Assembly (NCBI GenBank): GCA_910589415.1
Contig: OU342638.1
Span: forward strand, 33,329,579 to 33,393,578
From: Malachius bipustulatus
Lineage: Eukaryota > Arthropoda > Insecta > Coleoptera > Melyridae
DNA length: 64,000 bases
Direction of reading: 5' to 3'
The number at the start of each line of letters is the position of its first letter. Positions within the stretch are counted from its first letter, which is position 1. Made by a program: the position numbers and the translations under genes. Shown here piece after piece: positions 21,569 through 32,917 of this stretch. The notes beneath the pieces were generated by a model, which was given only the letters and a program-made list of their open reading frames with translations, had not been told where the DNA came from and searched no databases.

Positions 21569-24500
21569 ATGCCAGATCCCAATATACGAGAATTCTACGC
21601 GCAGAAGAATATTTTCATCACCGGAGGCAGCGGATTCATCGGTAAAGTATTGATAGAAAAACTTCTCAGATCATGCCCGGATTTGGGGAACATTTACATG
21701 CTCCTGAGGGCCAAGAAAGGTAAAGGCTTGGAGGAGCGAGTTAAAGCCATCACCGACTTGCCCGTAAGTCTCAATAATCAAGACGCGGCTGTAAGAATAA
21801 TAACAAAATTTTTATTTCATTCAAGCTATTCGATCTTCTGAAAAGTCAAAATCCTGATGCGTTAAAAAAGATAAAACCTATACAAGGTGACGTTTGCAAA
21901 ATTGGTTTAGGTAATAAGACATCAAAAATTCTCGAAGCAGTGGCTTAAGTCGGTTTTTTCAGGGCTGAGTGAAGAAGACACACAGACCTTGATAAAGGAT
22001 GTCGACATCTTGTATCATGGAGCTGCTTCTGTGCGTTTTGACGACCATCTGAGCGATGCGATTATTATGAACACCAGAGGGACCAGAGAGGTCGCACTTC
22101 TTGCTCAAAAAATGAAGAACCTCTTGGTTATGTTGCACATCTCGACGGCTTATTGTCACACTGACAGGTAGGTAATAGTATGGATATGGAAGCGGCTTAT
22201 CTTCTATCAATCTAATTTCAATTACAGAGAAGTAATAGATGAATGTATGTACCCAGCTCATGTGGACTGGCGTGACGCCATAAAATTGGCCGAAACTTTG
22301 GACAGCTACACTTTTGACGTGATGTGTGCTAAGTATATTGATAAGCAACCGAACACTTACACTTTCTCTAAGTCCTTATCAGAGCACGTTGTTAATGATT
22401 TATGTAGAGAGAAAAAAATTCCTCTCATTATCGTGAGACCATCAATTGGTAAGTGATCATTTTTTTAGTCTTATAAACTTTTCTAGACACTTTCGAGTGG
22501 CGAGAAAAGAATTCACGGTATTTGCTCCCTAATATGAAGAAGTGAATATTTCTCTGCTTCTTATTGTTTCCGTCCGAGATCCCCGTAAATTATATTTTTT
22601 TAAACTCATCTCGTATATCAGAATTATGGAGAAATGTCATGGGGCCAGTATTGGAATATCGAAAACTGTTAGACATAAGTACAGACTCGGTTAAATGAGG
22701 AAAAGTTGAGCTTTGTAGGAGACACTTCCATTGTACATTTTGAGGAAACCAAAGAAAATATTTTCCCCTTGTAACACGCCGAACCCCTACCCGCTGATTT
22801 CCGCTGAAAGTTGGCCTTGCGATCGTCTAGCTTAGAAGGTAGAACCGCACGTTGTGTTTCGTAGTATCGAGATTCGTAATTGAGGTATGCCGGAAGCAAG
22901 GGAGGAGTTAAGGATTTTGCGTTCTGACGTTTGACTGAATTTCTGGATTTTGATTCTTATAAAATAATAAACAAATAAATTGTAGGATGTGGAGGATCAT
23001 AATTTTGCAAGAGTGCAAGTAATTATTTCGTCGTGTTATAATTTTTCTTCATTCATGGTGTTATACAACAGCGAAGGCATTCCTCTCACTTTCTAAGTCG
23101 TATAATTTAAAGGGAACGGTTCTTTTATTATAGTATCCGGTCTGTATCTGTATTAAATAAACTTGGACTACTTTACAAATCGGTTGGCTCGTGTTTATCT
23201 TCGTGCTCAATTCCCTAACCTGATTTATTTCTGATGATGGGCCGTTTTATTTACTGGGGGCGTCTTCCTTATTACGGTGCTGGCGATTGAGACCAGTATT
23301 TCGAATCGGGGTTCTTCCTTTTGCGGTCGGACATGATTATTTTCTAGAGACAGAAATTGTCCTTATGAATTGCGGATCTCTCCTCGACTCTTGGTGAAAC
23401 TAAATTCGAATCTTACGAATGGAGTGAATTAGAAAATTCTTGTTGCGTCAGCGATGAATTTCTCGCTATACTTCGAATATTCCTAATATTGCTCTTTAAG
23501 GGAGAATTTTATATTTTAGCAAAGTGGATGGGAATAGATAGATGCCTAATCAATTTTTATTCAGTGATGTAAAAATAATAGGAACGGTGTGAAACTCTCT
23601 AGGGGTTTCCACTGATAGGGTGCAGAAAAGAAATGGTGCGATATTCTCAGGGAGTTTCCACCGATAGATAGGAATTTGTTTATGCGATACCCTCAAAGGG
23701 GTTTCCAAAAAACAACAAGGAAGGAAGACTAACTATGCGATACCCTCGAGGGGTTTCCACTGGTAGCGGAGGAAAGAGTCAGTCTTGCCATGAACAGAGT
23801 CGAGGCAGAACTAACCTCCTCAGTCCTCATGTTATTCGATGCGTGTTTTTATAGCCAGATTTCGATCAGGCTCCATTGTTTCATTTGAGCGCCAACGGAT
23901 TGCAGCTGCTTTCTAACACGGCTCGCCCGCGTGACTCTTTAGTATACAATGCAGTGGAACTTTCCTGTTGGTGCTGATGTTTTGGCTTGCTGTGCGTGCC
24001 GTCTGTATTAAAGCAGGCGCGTGACCTAGATTCTATTCCTATTATTCCTAGGCCGGCTATCCCGTGGATATGAATGAGAGACGAAAAAAATTGTAATTTT
24101 TTTACGTACCTAGGGCTGGTTTATTTCACTCTTTGAAATTTGAATGACACTATGCCTCGAAAACGGAGGGAATCGCTAAGAGAATTTACAACGCTGATTG
24201 TTCTTTAGATGATGAGACTCTTTAATTTGTATTTTTTTTCAAGTAAAGTTTCCGGGGTTTCAAGTAAAGTGAAAACGGGGGTTTCCGGCAAGATTGAGCT
24301 GTTTCTCATTGCGTCATCTCTAAAAAAATGTTGACTGCTGGTTAGTTGAAAGTTCAATTTAATTTTTGTTTGTTTTTTCGTTCTTTATGCTTTATTTTGG
24401 AGATCTTAATACAGATTTTTTTCAATGTGGTTCTCAGAAAATGTGATCAATAATAGAGCTCAATATTTTGGCCGGAAACGCAACAAAAAAAGACAAAAAA

Positions 24501-27500
24501 GAACTGGATGAGAAGTCCTAACAGCGTCTTCATGACAATGAACTTCAGAACGGGGGTTTCCAGAAAAACGGAGCCACTTATTCTGGTACCATAATGTCAT
24601 TTTCATCTAGGCTTTTTATTTTTGTTAAGTTTTTTCGTGTAATTTTGTTCGAATATTCTAATACAGAAATCTTCTGTTTGGTTCCAAAAAACTGTGGTCC
24701 AGAGGAATTTATGATTTTTCCCGGAGACCACATGAAAAATCATAGTTAAGTGTCCTCTATTAGCGATCCATATTTTTATACGGAACTACAAGAAAAGACC
24801 GGAGTTTGGTTAGACCATCGAGAATTTTGATCGATCCAATTTTTTCGATATGAGACCCTCGATCTTTGGTATGATCGGAGCTATCGTCATTTTGAACATT
24901 TTTGAGCATGATCGTCATTTTGAGCATCATCAAACGTCTCTGCCATTTCTGAAGTGTGTTCAAGAAGAAGTAATCTTTTTTTTATGCCATCAATAATTCC
25001 AACGCCTTTAGTGGGTACGTTTGGTATTTTTTTTAATTGAGAATCTGATACTTTTTCTCATAAAATGATTAATCAATTATTGTCCTTTCGGTTTTGGTGT
25101 TTTAAAATATTTTTTCATTTCTTAATTGAATAAAACATGTTTTAGTGATTTCATCTTGGAAGGAGCCTGTCCCTGGCTGGATAGATAACTTCAATGGACC
25201 TGTCGGTATATTTATCGGCGCAGGAAAAGGTATAAATAAATAATAAAATAATAATAACAATAATTACTGATTCCTTCTTCTTCAGGTGTTTTGCGTTCAA
25301 TGTATACAGACCCTGAACTGACATCGGATTATTTACCAGTAGATTTGATTGTTAAGGGTCTGGTAATTGTACCCTGGATGAAGGCATTGGAAAAGTAAGT
25401 GAAATTCTTAAAGATAAAAACCACTACCTAAACCGCGTTATCATAAAAAATAATGATCCTGCTTACCATTTTTTTCTTGTAGCGATTCTTCCCTCTAGTA
25501 CAACTTAAGAAAGCACGTATTAGAAACAGAATTTTTCATCTTATCGATCAAACTTTCATATTATATAGCTCATCACCTCTTTATCCATTCCCATTTGCAT
25601 GCATTAGTATGACTTATTCATTCATTTACAAAATACAAGAAGGTAAACTAAAAAAATTATCGCTACAGAGACCCAGAGAAGAAACTGGAAGTTACAGTCT
25701 ACAATGCGACTAATAACGATGTCGAGCCTGTACCTATGAAAGACATTATGGCAATGGGGGAGACTCTCCGGGATGAATACCCACTCACTAGCGTCCTCTG
25801 GTACCCCGCAGTCACCCTCACCAAATGTCGTTATAATCACTTTCTCAAACTCGTCTTTTATCACATCTTGCCCGCTTTAGTCGTGGACGGGATTCTCAAA
25901 ATTATGGGAAGGAAAACCATGTGAGTAGGAATTGTCATAGTATGTACCTATAATAATGAGGACTGGGAGCTGAGTTGTTATAAAAGGTGTCGGAGATAAA
26001 AGGAGAGAAAAGTATGAGGATTTAGAAAACTTTTAGCTTGTTTAACTGTTAGGAAAGCATTTATTTTGATTATGTATAATAAGAGAGGAAATTGTAGGAT
26101 TTGTTCGCTTGTCAAGAGGGAATCTCTTAACAAAAGGCGAAATGTTAAGGGATTATCTCCGGATAAGTGAATGCAAGCAATAATAAGTTTCTGGTTATTC
26201 TTATTGTTACTGCAATCTCCCAATACTTCTTTTATCTTAGACATCCTGTATAAAAATTTGAGTACCCAAGTTGTAGTGTAACCACCCTAAAAACCTGCAT
26301 CCTGGTTGACGGTAAAGGATCTGTGATGTAACCTACCTAACCTCTCAAAATGGAGGTTCTGCGTCATGCGCAGTAAATTCAGTAATGTGGCCCCCAGACT
26401 GAATGGTTTTGAAAAAGAAGAACCCCTTTGACGTTTGAAATGTGAACTTGTCTGTCATGAATAACTGTTTGAATTCCCGCCCTGAATGTTTGATTTGAAT
26501 TTAAGGTTATCCCATCCTGATTTCAAATAAAATGGCCAACAATTACTTACCGTTTGTGGTTTTAACTTCGCTCGTGATCTGTCTAGTTTTCACCTTGTTT
26601 GGACCTTGCGTTGTTGTGTAGTAACCTTATTTTGGTTTGTTCGTAGCAAAAGCTACGAAAATACTTTGAGCCAGTCTTTTGTTGAGAGATAGGAGATTTA
26701 ATTTAAAAGACAGAGTTTCCCCTTTAAAAATTAATTGATTAATTAATTGAAGACTCACACCTCCTGAAAAGGAAACAAGACACACAAAGGGCATATAAAA
26801 CACAAAAACAAATAAATATATCAGGCGAGTAAATCATTGGCAGCAAATAAATAAATAGTTCGGGCAAGTAAATCAGTAGCAACAAATAAATAAATAGTTT
26901 AGAGTCCAGGAAATATGAAATACAAAATGAGGTCAAACATATTATATAGCAGCGGCGTTATCGAACCATAAAAAGCCGGTCCTCGATAACAATTTAGAAA
27001 CGAAATCAAATTAATCAGTGCATGTGTCGATCGCATTCCAAAACAATAAAATTTCAATTTAAATAAAATGAGTAATGATCAAAAACTCACAATGGCAATT
27101 AATTTAGCACGAAACAAATTAAAATCAAAAAAGGCACATCGCTCACCGGCTGCAATAGTGGCACAACTCAAAAATAGTAATATTGGAGATATTTGAGTTT
27201 AAAGATTTATAAATAAAATAAATTTATATCAAATAATAAAACTCGTACTATACCGGCACAAATCAAAAGTGTCACTATTGTACGTACACAACAAGACATC
27301 CTCCTACAAAGTCAGTGGCATACTGAAAATGTGCATTGGTTCGACTTAGAAGCACAAATTGTTAAAATGCTTTAGTGACAAATTCGCCATATCGAGAAAT
27401 CTATGATACCTACTGCGGAGTGTTAGAACGCTAATCAAAAATGATTATCCAATGATAGTCCATCAACGGGAATTTTTTTTTATTTTTGATTAGCGTTCTA

Positions 27501-29665
27501 GCACTCCACCCCTAATGTTGTGCCAGTCTTGTTGCAAGGAAGAGTATTAAATTTAATATTTGATGCAACAGTTAGTGCGATTTTAAGGATTTTTGAGTTG
27601 TGCCACTATTGCAGCCGGTGAGCGACATGTTCATTAAACTGACGATAATGACAAAGAAAGTTCACCAATAAAATGCAATCAAAAACACAATAAAATTATA
27701 CAGTGTGATCGTTTAAATAGTTTCATGAATAAAATGTAAATAAAATTGTTGAGAGCAGAAAATGGTTTAAAATACAAATAAAATGTGACAAATGTGACAA
27801 AATGTGATAAATTGTTTGTAGAGAAATGTGCTTGATCATAATAATAATAACCACAATAAGTATTAGTCAAAACGAATGTGCTGTTTCAAGATTACAATAA
27901 ATAAATTCAAATAATTCAAATAACCATAAAGATTGGATGAAACGTGGTGTTAAAATAAATAATAATTTCTGTAAAACATGGTGTTAAAATAAATCATGCT
28001 TTCTGTAAAACGTGGTGTTAAAATGGAGCCCTCCTTGATATTCTTTCAATTACAAAACGTGGTTTCAAATTATACATGCTGGTTGGAATAAAATATAAGT
28101 AACTGCTATCTCCTTTCGTTTAAATACAAAACAATTATTTAAAACTTAATGTGGCCCTACTTGAATAACTAATCAGCTTGACCAAACACGTGTTTTACCT
28201 GAACCTTTTTCTAAATAGACAAATTGAAACAAAATTGAATAATAAAACAAATAATTAAAACAAGATGATCTGATCTCTAGCGATATCATAATGCCTAACA
28301 AATATTAATAAATTAGAATAAACAGTTACTTACATAGTTGGGTTATGTTATAAGATTCGATTGTTTTCATATAATAAAGAACAGCTGATCGGACCCTCTG
28401 ACCTTCACTCTCTTGATGTCAGAAACAAAGTGAAGTCTCACCACTGAGTGTGACTTGAATTCTGGGTTTATGACATTGACAGAACTGACGTTTTTAGCTT
28501 TGAAAGCTTGACAGATAAAAATAAAAATTGGGTGCGTTTCTTGACTCTAAAGTTTACAATTTTTTAACATGCGCAGTTGTTATATAGGTTTGGGTCCTTT
28601 CAAAGTGTACAAGGTCATCATAAAACGACATTGGCTGTTGCAATAAAAAAATGAAGATTATTGTCGATGTCGATCCATCACCTATGCCCATGGGCAAAAA
28701 TGGGTTCTTCTTCTTCAGTCTTCTTGATCTTTAGCTTACTTAAAAGCTATTTGACCAGCCTATTCTGTGATATGGAGGTTGATTAATTTAAAAGATGAAA
28801 GTTGAAACTTGAAGGATATTTACTTATAATAATTATCATGGACGTGGGACCACAAAAGAGCCGTAATCAATTTGATTAGTTTTTTAGACAGACACAATTT
28901 TGGGCCACTTTTTGGGTCCTTTCTAGATGTCATCTCTTTTGCCCTCCAGCTTGATGGCTCGTCAAGATTCCGGATGCTTATTTTTTATTTTTGTTTCTTT
29001 GTTATTATTTATCTAAGTTGGCCAGAAAACAAATTGTGATATAACAATTGTGATACTGGCGCAGAGGCGAACGATATACAATCAAACATACATAAATATT
29101 GTACCAGCTACATTGCCATTTTATGATGATCTATCTCTGTGTTTATTATAAAATTATTTTGAGTTTTTTTCGAGTTTATTTACTATTTGTTTTTTTTTCA
29201 CATAGTTTGTTGAGAGTTCAGAGGAAAATCTACATAGCCAACATGGCTCTGGGATATTTTATAACAAGGCAATGGAAGTTTTTGAATTTTAACGCTCAGA
29301 AAGTGGAGTTTAACCTACACGAAGAAGATGTTAAGGACTTCGGTTTCCAGAAAAACACTATTGATGTTTTCGATTATTTTAAAAATTCCATGATCGGTGG
29401 GATGAAGTATTTGATAAAGCAAGATATTACTAAACTCGAGAAACCTAAAATAAATTTGAGAAGGTAAGAAGAAAAAATTGGTATTACCCATTAATTATTG
29501 ATATTAATAATTGAATTTTTCAGGATGTATATTTTATCGCGAGTATTCAACGTTTTGTGGTACTCTGCGTGCTTTTATATTTTGTATTATAAATTTGACG
29601 TCCTTGGAGTCCTGTCAAACTATCTTAATAATATTTATGTATATTTCACCACAGATTTATATTAA
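21569..29665 (+). CDS. Fatty acyl-CoA reductase, FAR-A (nine exons)
   Basis: Exons: 21569-21763, 21826-21910, 21963-22167, 22228-22448, 25146-25229, 25286-25394, 25669-25920, 29206-29463, 29524-29665; all junctions are GT-AG, giving 1,551 nt and 516 residues. It reduces fatty acyl-CoA to a fatty alcohol with NADPH. The N-terminal Rossmann domain has TGGSGFIGK at 18-26; the active-site pair is Y206-T-F-S-K210. A C-terminal FAR_C ('sterile') domain (exons 7-8) is followed by a hydrophobic segment at about 475-500 ([12 protein letters not shown]), probably an ER or peroxisome membrane anchor. The start ATG precedes the usual [15 protein letters not shown]; the longer upstream frame has no ATG. 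A poly(A) signal AATAAA overlaps the stop (29664-29669). It is the closest paralogue of FAR-B and lies in a cluster with FAR-C and FAR-D. Specific chain length and tissue cannot be read from sequence. Confidence 0.95.
22449..25145. other. FAR-A intron 4 with inserted repeat block
   Basis: A 2.7-kb intron. The outer parts align with FAR-B intron 4 (22450-22620 with 40387-40610; about 24330-25145 with 45220-46892). The part from about 22960 to 24110 has no counterpart in B. It holds four degenerate copies of a GATACCCTCGAGGGGTTTCC-type motif. No exon or conserved frame is seen inside. Confidence 0.6.
23588..23766. repeat. Four short degenerate repeats, about 46-53 bp apart
   Basis: Variants of GCGATACCCTC-AGGGGTTTCCAC are centred near 23601, 23650, 23695 and 23750, each with an imperfect palindromic core (CCCTCGAGGGG). 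Spacers are 20-30 bp and unrelated. They lie in an inserted block of FAR-A intron 4 and could be the repeat region of an LTR-type element. Confidence 0.55.
26272..28608. mobile_element. 2.3-kb insertion in FAR-A intron 7, absent from FAR-B
   Basis: In FAR-B intron 7 GAGTACCCAAGT runs straight into ATACAAGGTCATCATAAAA (47973-48003). In FAR-A the same two sequences are separated by about 2.3 kb. The insert is AT-rich, without a long frame, and contains the foldback at 27129-27635 and three tandem units of about 42 bp (GTAAAACGTGGTGTTAAAAT type) at about 27940-28065. The element class is unknown. Confidence 0.7.
27129..27635. mobile_element. Foldback element with nested hairpin, inside FAR-A intron 7
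   Basis: GGCACATCGCTCACCGGCTG...CAACTCAAAAAT at 27134-27176 is mirrored at about 27590-27633. A second inverted pair, GAGTGTTAGAACGCTAATCA (27418) and TGATTAGCGTTCTAGCACTC (27486), lies inside it. Non-coding. Confidence 0.7.
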
Positions 29666-31270
29666 TAAAAGTGTTCTAATAAAAATGTTAATTAATCATC
29701 GATTAATTTACGTAAAATACCTAATTCCTTTTCATAATTATTCCCATCCTTCAAATTACAATATTATGATAATACCTACATTTAAATATCCCATTGTTAA
29801 TAATTAGGAAACAATCACAAAATTCCTGATTGTCCTACAAAAATTTAAATAATTTTTAGCTTCTAATAATTTCATTATCAAATTACAAAGTGACAAATAC
29901 AAAATTACAAAAAAATCCCTGTATAGAAAATAATTATTCTCCTCTTAGGTACCTACATAAAAAAGAGTCATCACTTCCAGCGACTAGGCAACCGATGGCC
30001 TTCTTCACCACGACCTTTCTATTAAAGTGAGGAAGTCGCTTCATGAGAAGAGCTCCATTTTTTATTCCCTGAGTAGGTCTGTTCACAAAATTTAGGAGAA
30101 ACTTCCAAATTTACCCCTCACCACTATCACTATCACTATCACTACCACCACTCCTTCAGTTTAACTATATTGAAGAGTATCTTCCTGTCCGGTCCAGTTG
30201 TCTGCTAGAGAATGGAATTGCCAGAGAATGAGAAGCCCTGACCTTGATTAGAAGACCTCTTGTCAGACCAAGTGCAAACTGGTCAAACTAGTACTCAGTA
30301 AGACCGTAATCAACTTCTCATTGATTTCATTAATAACTAATAAGTCTCAGAGGTGAAAATAACAAAAGTCTTATGACACCAAAAAGAGTTATGGTGTGAA
30401 ACGGTCTTCTACCCAAGTGACTAGGCCACCAAGTGCCATGTCCAATGTCCATATCATGGTGGAACTTCTATACTCAAACCTCCCCGTCCGTTTTATAGAG
30501 CCCAGGTCAGGTCAGAGATTGTTTAAGAATGAAAAATAGCTCTATTTAAAGGTGAAGTTGTAGCAGTGCACACGAATTTACCAGTTGCCGAAAGGAAAAT
30601 GCTTACAGGTGATTGTGACGGCAACTTAGTTGTTTCTCTTCCACGATATAAAAATAGAAAAATAGATCCTGTATTTATTATAAAGGATGCTGTCTGGTGA
30701 TGTGCTGACGTCATGGAAACACTTGTATTAGCAAAGTCTATGAAAATCGGACTGCAACAATGGCAATATGGCCGCCAATTTGCGAGAATCTTGTTAGAGA
30801 CGTAATTCGCGAAACGAATACAATAACTCGGTACTCGCAGTCGCGGGCGTAAGTGTTATTAAGATAATTATGTAGAAACAATTTAGTTTCTAAATTTGTA
30901 GGTAGGTAATAAGGCAAAAGATAATCGGTAAGAAACATGATGTAAGGTACAGGTGAGGCTTCCCTCGTTCGTCCGACATTTGGATGGTTCCGATACTCCT
31001 TTGATGTCATCTGTACTTTCTTCCATTGGCTACTTCACGCGCGTCCGTCTTCTTCTCTTTCTAGTTATACCATTGTACGATGCCCGCTAGGTGATATCGC
31101 AATTGTAAAAACCGTAACTGATCTAAGGTCAGTGAATTTAAACACGCTGTCGTTTAGAGAAGGTTGTTAACAATTTTTGCTCGATAAAGTAATTTTTATT
31201 TTGACGTTAAAATGCGCTTTAACGCCGCTAATGCGTTACAATTTTTGGATTTGATGCATCATAATAATGA
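29666..31270. other. Intergenic region between FAR-A and FAR-C
   Basis: No gene, RNA or complete mobile element is recognised. A short (CACTAT)n run lies at about 30123-30146. Sequence homologous to the 3' flank of FAR-B continues to about 29785 only. The small open frames have no domain and no plausible splice context. Confidence 0.5.
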
Positions 31271-31284
31271 AGCATCATGCAGGG

Positions 31285-32510
31285 ATTTTCGTTTATGAGG
31301 TTTACCAAAAAGGAACATGATAGAGAGAACCTTTGCTAACGATGGAGGACTGAAAAGATGGATTAGTTTTTTCTTCATGCGAAGAAGAGATTACTATAGG
31401 CATAGGCCATAAAATTATTTTCTTGAATGGTAATAATTCAATAAATGTTGAATTATTTTGCCGAAAATATGGTTTCATTATTGTTACCTATAGCGCTTCA
31501 ACTTCCTTTAAACAATAGATTTTTTAATTATTTAAAAAATTGATGGTTTTTAATTGTTTTTGAAATTTTCATATTCATGCCAGTTATTAATCAATAATCA
31601 TGCGTTGGCTATTTGTGCTTCCACACTACCTGTATGCATATTTATTAAAAGCGTCTTCTTAAAATGCAGTGCCGTGGCTTACAAATTTTTTATTATTTTT
31701 TTTATTAACGAATTATTAACGAACCCCCTTCATTGCGGTCTGAAAGAGTCAGACTACAAAATATGATTGTTCAAACATCTCAATGTGCATATGAGTCAAG
31801 GAACTTTTTTGGTTAGTCTCAAGTTGGGCTCAACTTTAATTTAATTTCTCTATTAATAAAATAAGGTTCTTACACACTATCACTAGAGATAAGAGTCTTG
31901 AACTGATCACTTATTTACGCTTGTACCGCCACTGATATTCATCTGTAGCCTGCCCTTTCTCCGATCTCGTATTTATTATACATATATTTATTCAAACTAG
32001 GCCAATTTATTAGTAAGATTACGGAGACGTTATCCGAAGCTATCGCCAAAATTTATATACGTGAATTTACCCGATCCTCTTTCTCTAATTTCGAGATTAC
32101 GCTTATTGCGGCTCTGGGCGCTGATAGACTATTATTGGTGTGTAGTGGATTCTGAAATCTAGTCGACGAGATGCGTCTAAAGCGCGTCGATCAACCAGCT
32201 AAAAGACAGCCGGCCTACTTTTTTGAAAAGTTTGTGAGGTTATTTATTGATTTTTTTGGGCTGAAAGAAAATCGTTTGGAATCAGAAAATTGGGGCGCCG
32301 CTGACTTTATTCACTTTAATTACGCAACCGTGAGAAATTTGAATAATGAAAGATCTTGGCTGTTAGTTCTAGAATCAATTAGCTGTCCATCCACTTAACC
32401 CAAAGACTTGACCTGGTACCTACAAATTATTTAAAGACAGAGGCGCTGAGATTGCCGAGGTGGTTTGTCTCTTAAAGAAAGTGATCGGAAATTGTGAAAA
32501 TTTCTTGAAG
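31285..32510 (+). promoter_or_regulatory. Upstream region of FAR-C, homologous to FAR-D upstream
   Basis: From about 31285 the sequence aligns patchily with 56500-58347 before FAR-D (for example the CTAACGATGGAGGA block at 31334 and 56554, and GTTAGTTCTAGAATCAATTA at 32361 and 58195). It marks the left part of the second duplicated gene unit and would contain the FAR-C promoter. No core promoter motif stands out. Confidence 0.5.
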
Positions 32511-32917
32511 ATGGAAACTCCAACGATAAGGGAGTTTTTCTCAAACAAAAACGTTTTCATAACCGGGGGTAGTGGTTTTATCGGTAAAGTCTTGATAGAA
32601 AAACTTCTCAGGTCAGTTCCGGAATTGGGGAACGTTTACGTCCTTCTTAGACCCAAGAAAGGCAAATCTTTGGAGGAAAGAATCAAAATAATCACCGATC
32701 TACCTGTAAGTTCTTGTTAAAAAAAAAAGATCGGCGATTTGGGTAAAATTATTGTTTCTAGTTATTCGATCTTCTGAGAAGTCAAAATCCTGATGCTCCA
32801 AAGAAGATTAAACCCATTAAAGGTGATGTGAGTGAAATTGGTTTAGGTAAGTATGAAGCTTCTCTTCTTTTGGTGACACTTAAGTAAGTTTCTTCAGGGA
32901 TAAGCGAGGAAGATTAA
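32511..32917 (+). pseudogene. Truncated fatty acyl-CoA reductase, FAR-C (exons 1-2 plus start of exon 3)
   Basis: Exon 1 (32511-32705) and exon 2 (32762-32846) are intact and nearly identical to FAR-D, including TGGSGFIGK and its splice sites. Exon 3 starts at 32898 with GISEED and then meets TAA at 32915-32917, exactly where homology to FAR-D ends. Nothing matching exons 4-9 follows before FAR-B. The product would be about 100 residues: the nucleotide-binding half without the Y-x-x-x-K active site, so it is not a working reductase. Because exons 1-2 are undamaged, the loss looks recent. It is probably a deletion or repeat-mediated replacement after the cluster duplicated. Confidence 0.88.

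Noticed and set aside
23588..23766. CRISPR array
   Set aside because: Repeats are degenerate, only four in number, and lie in a eukaryotic intron.
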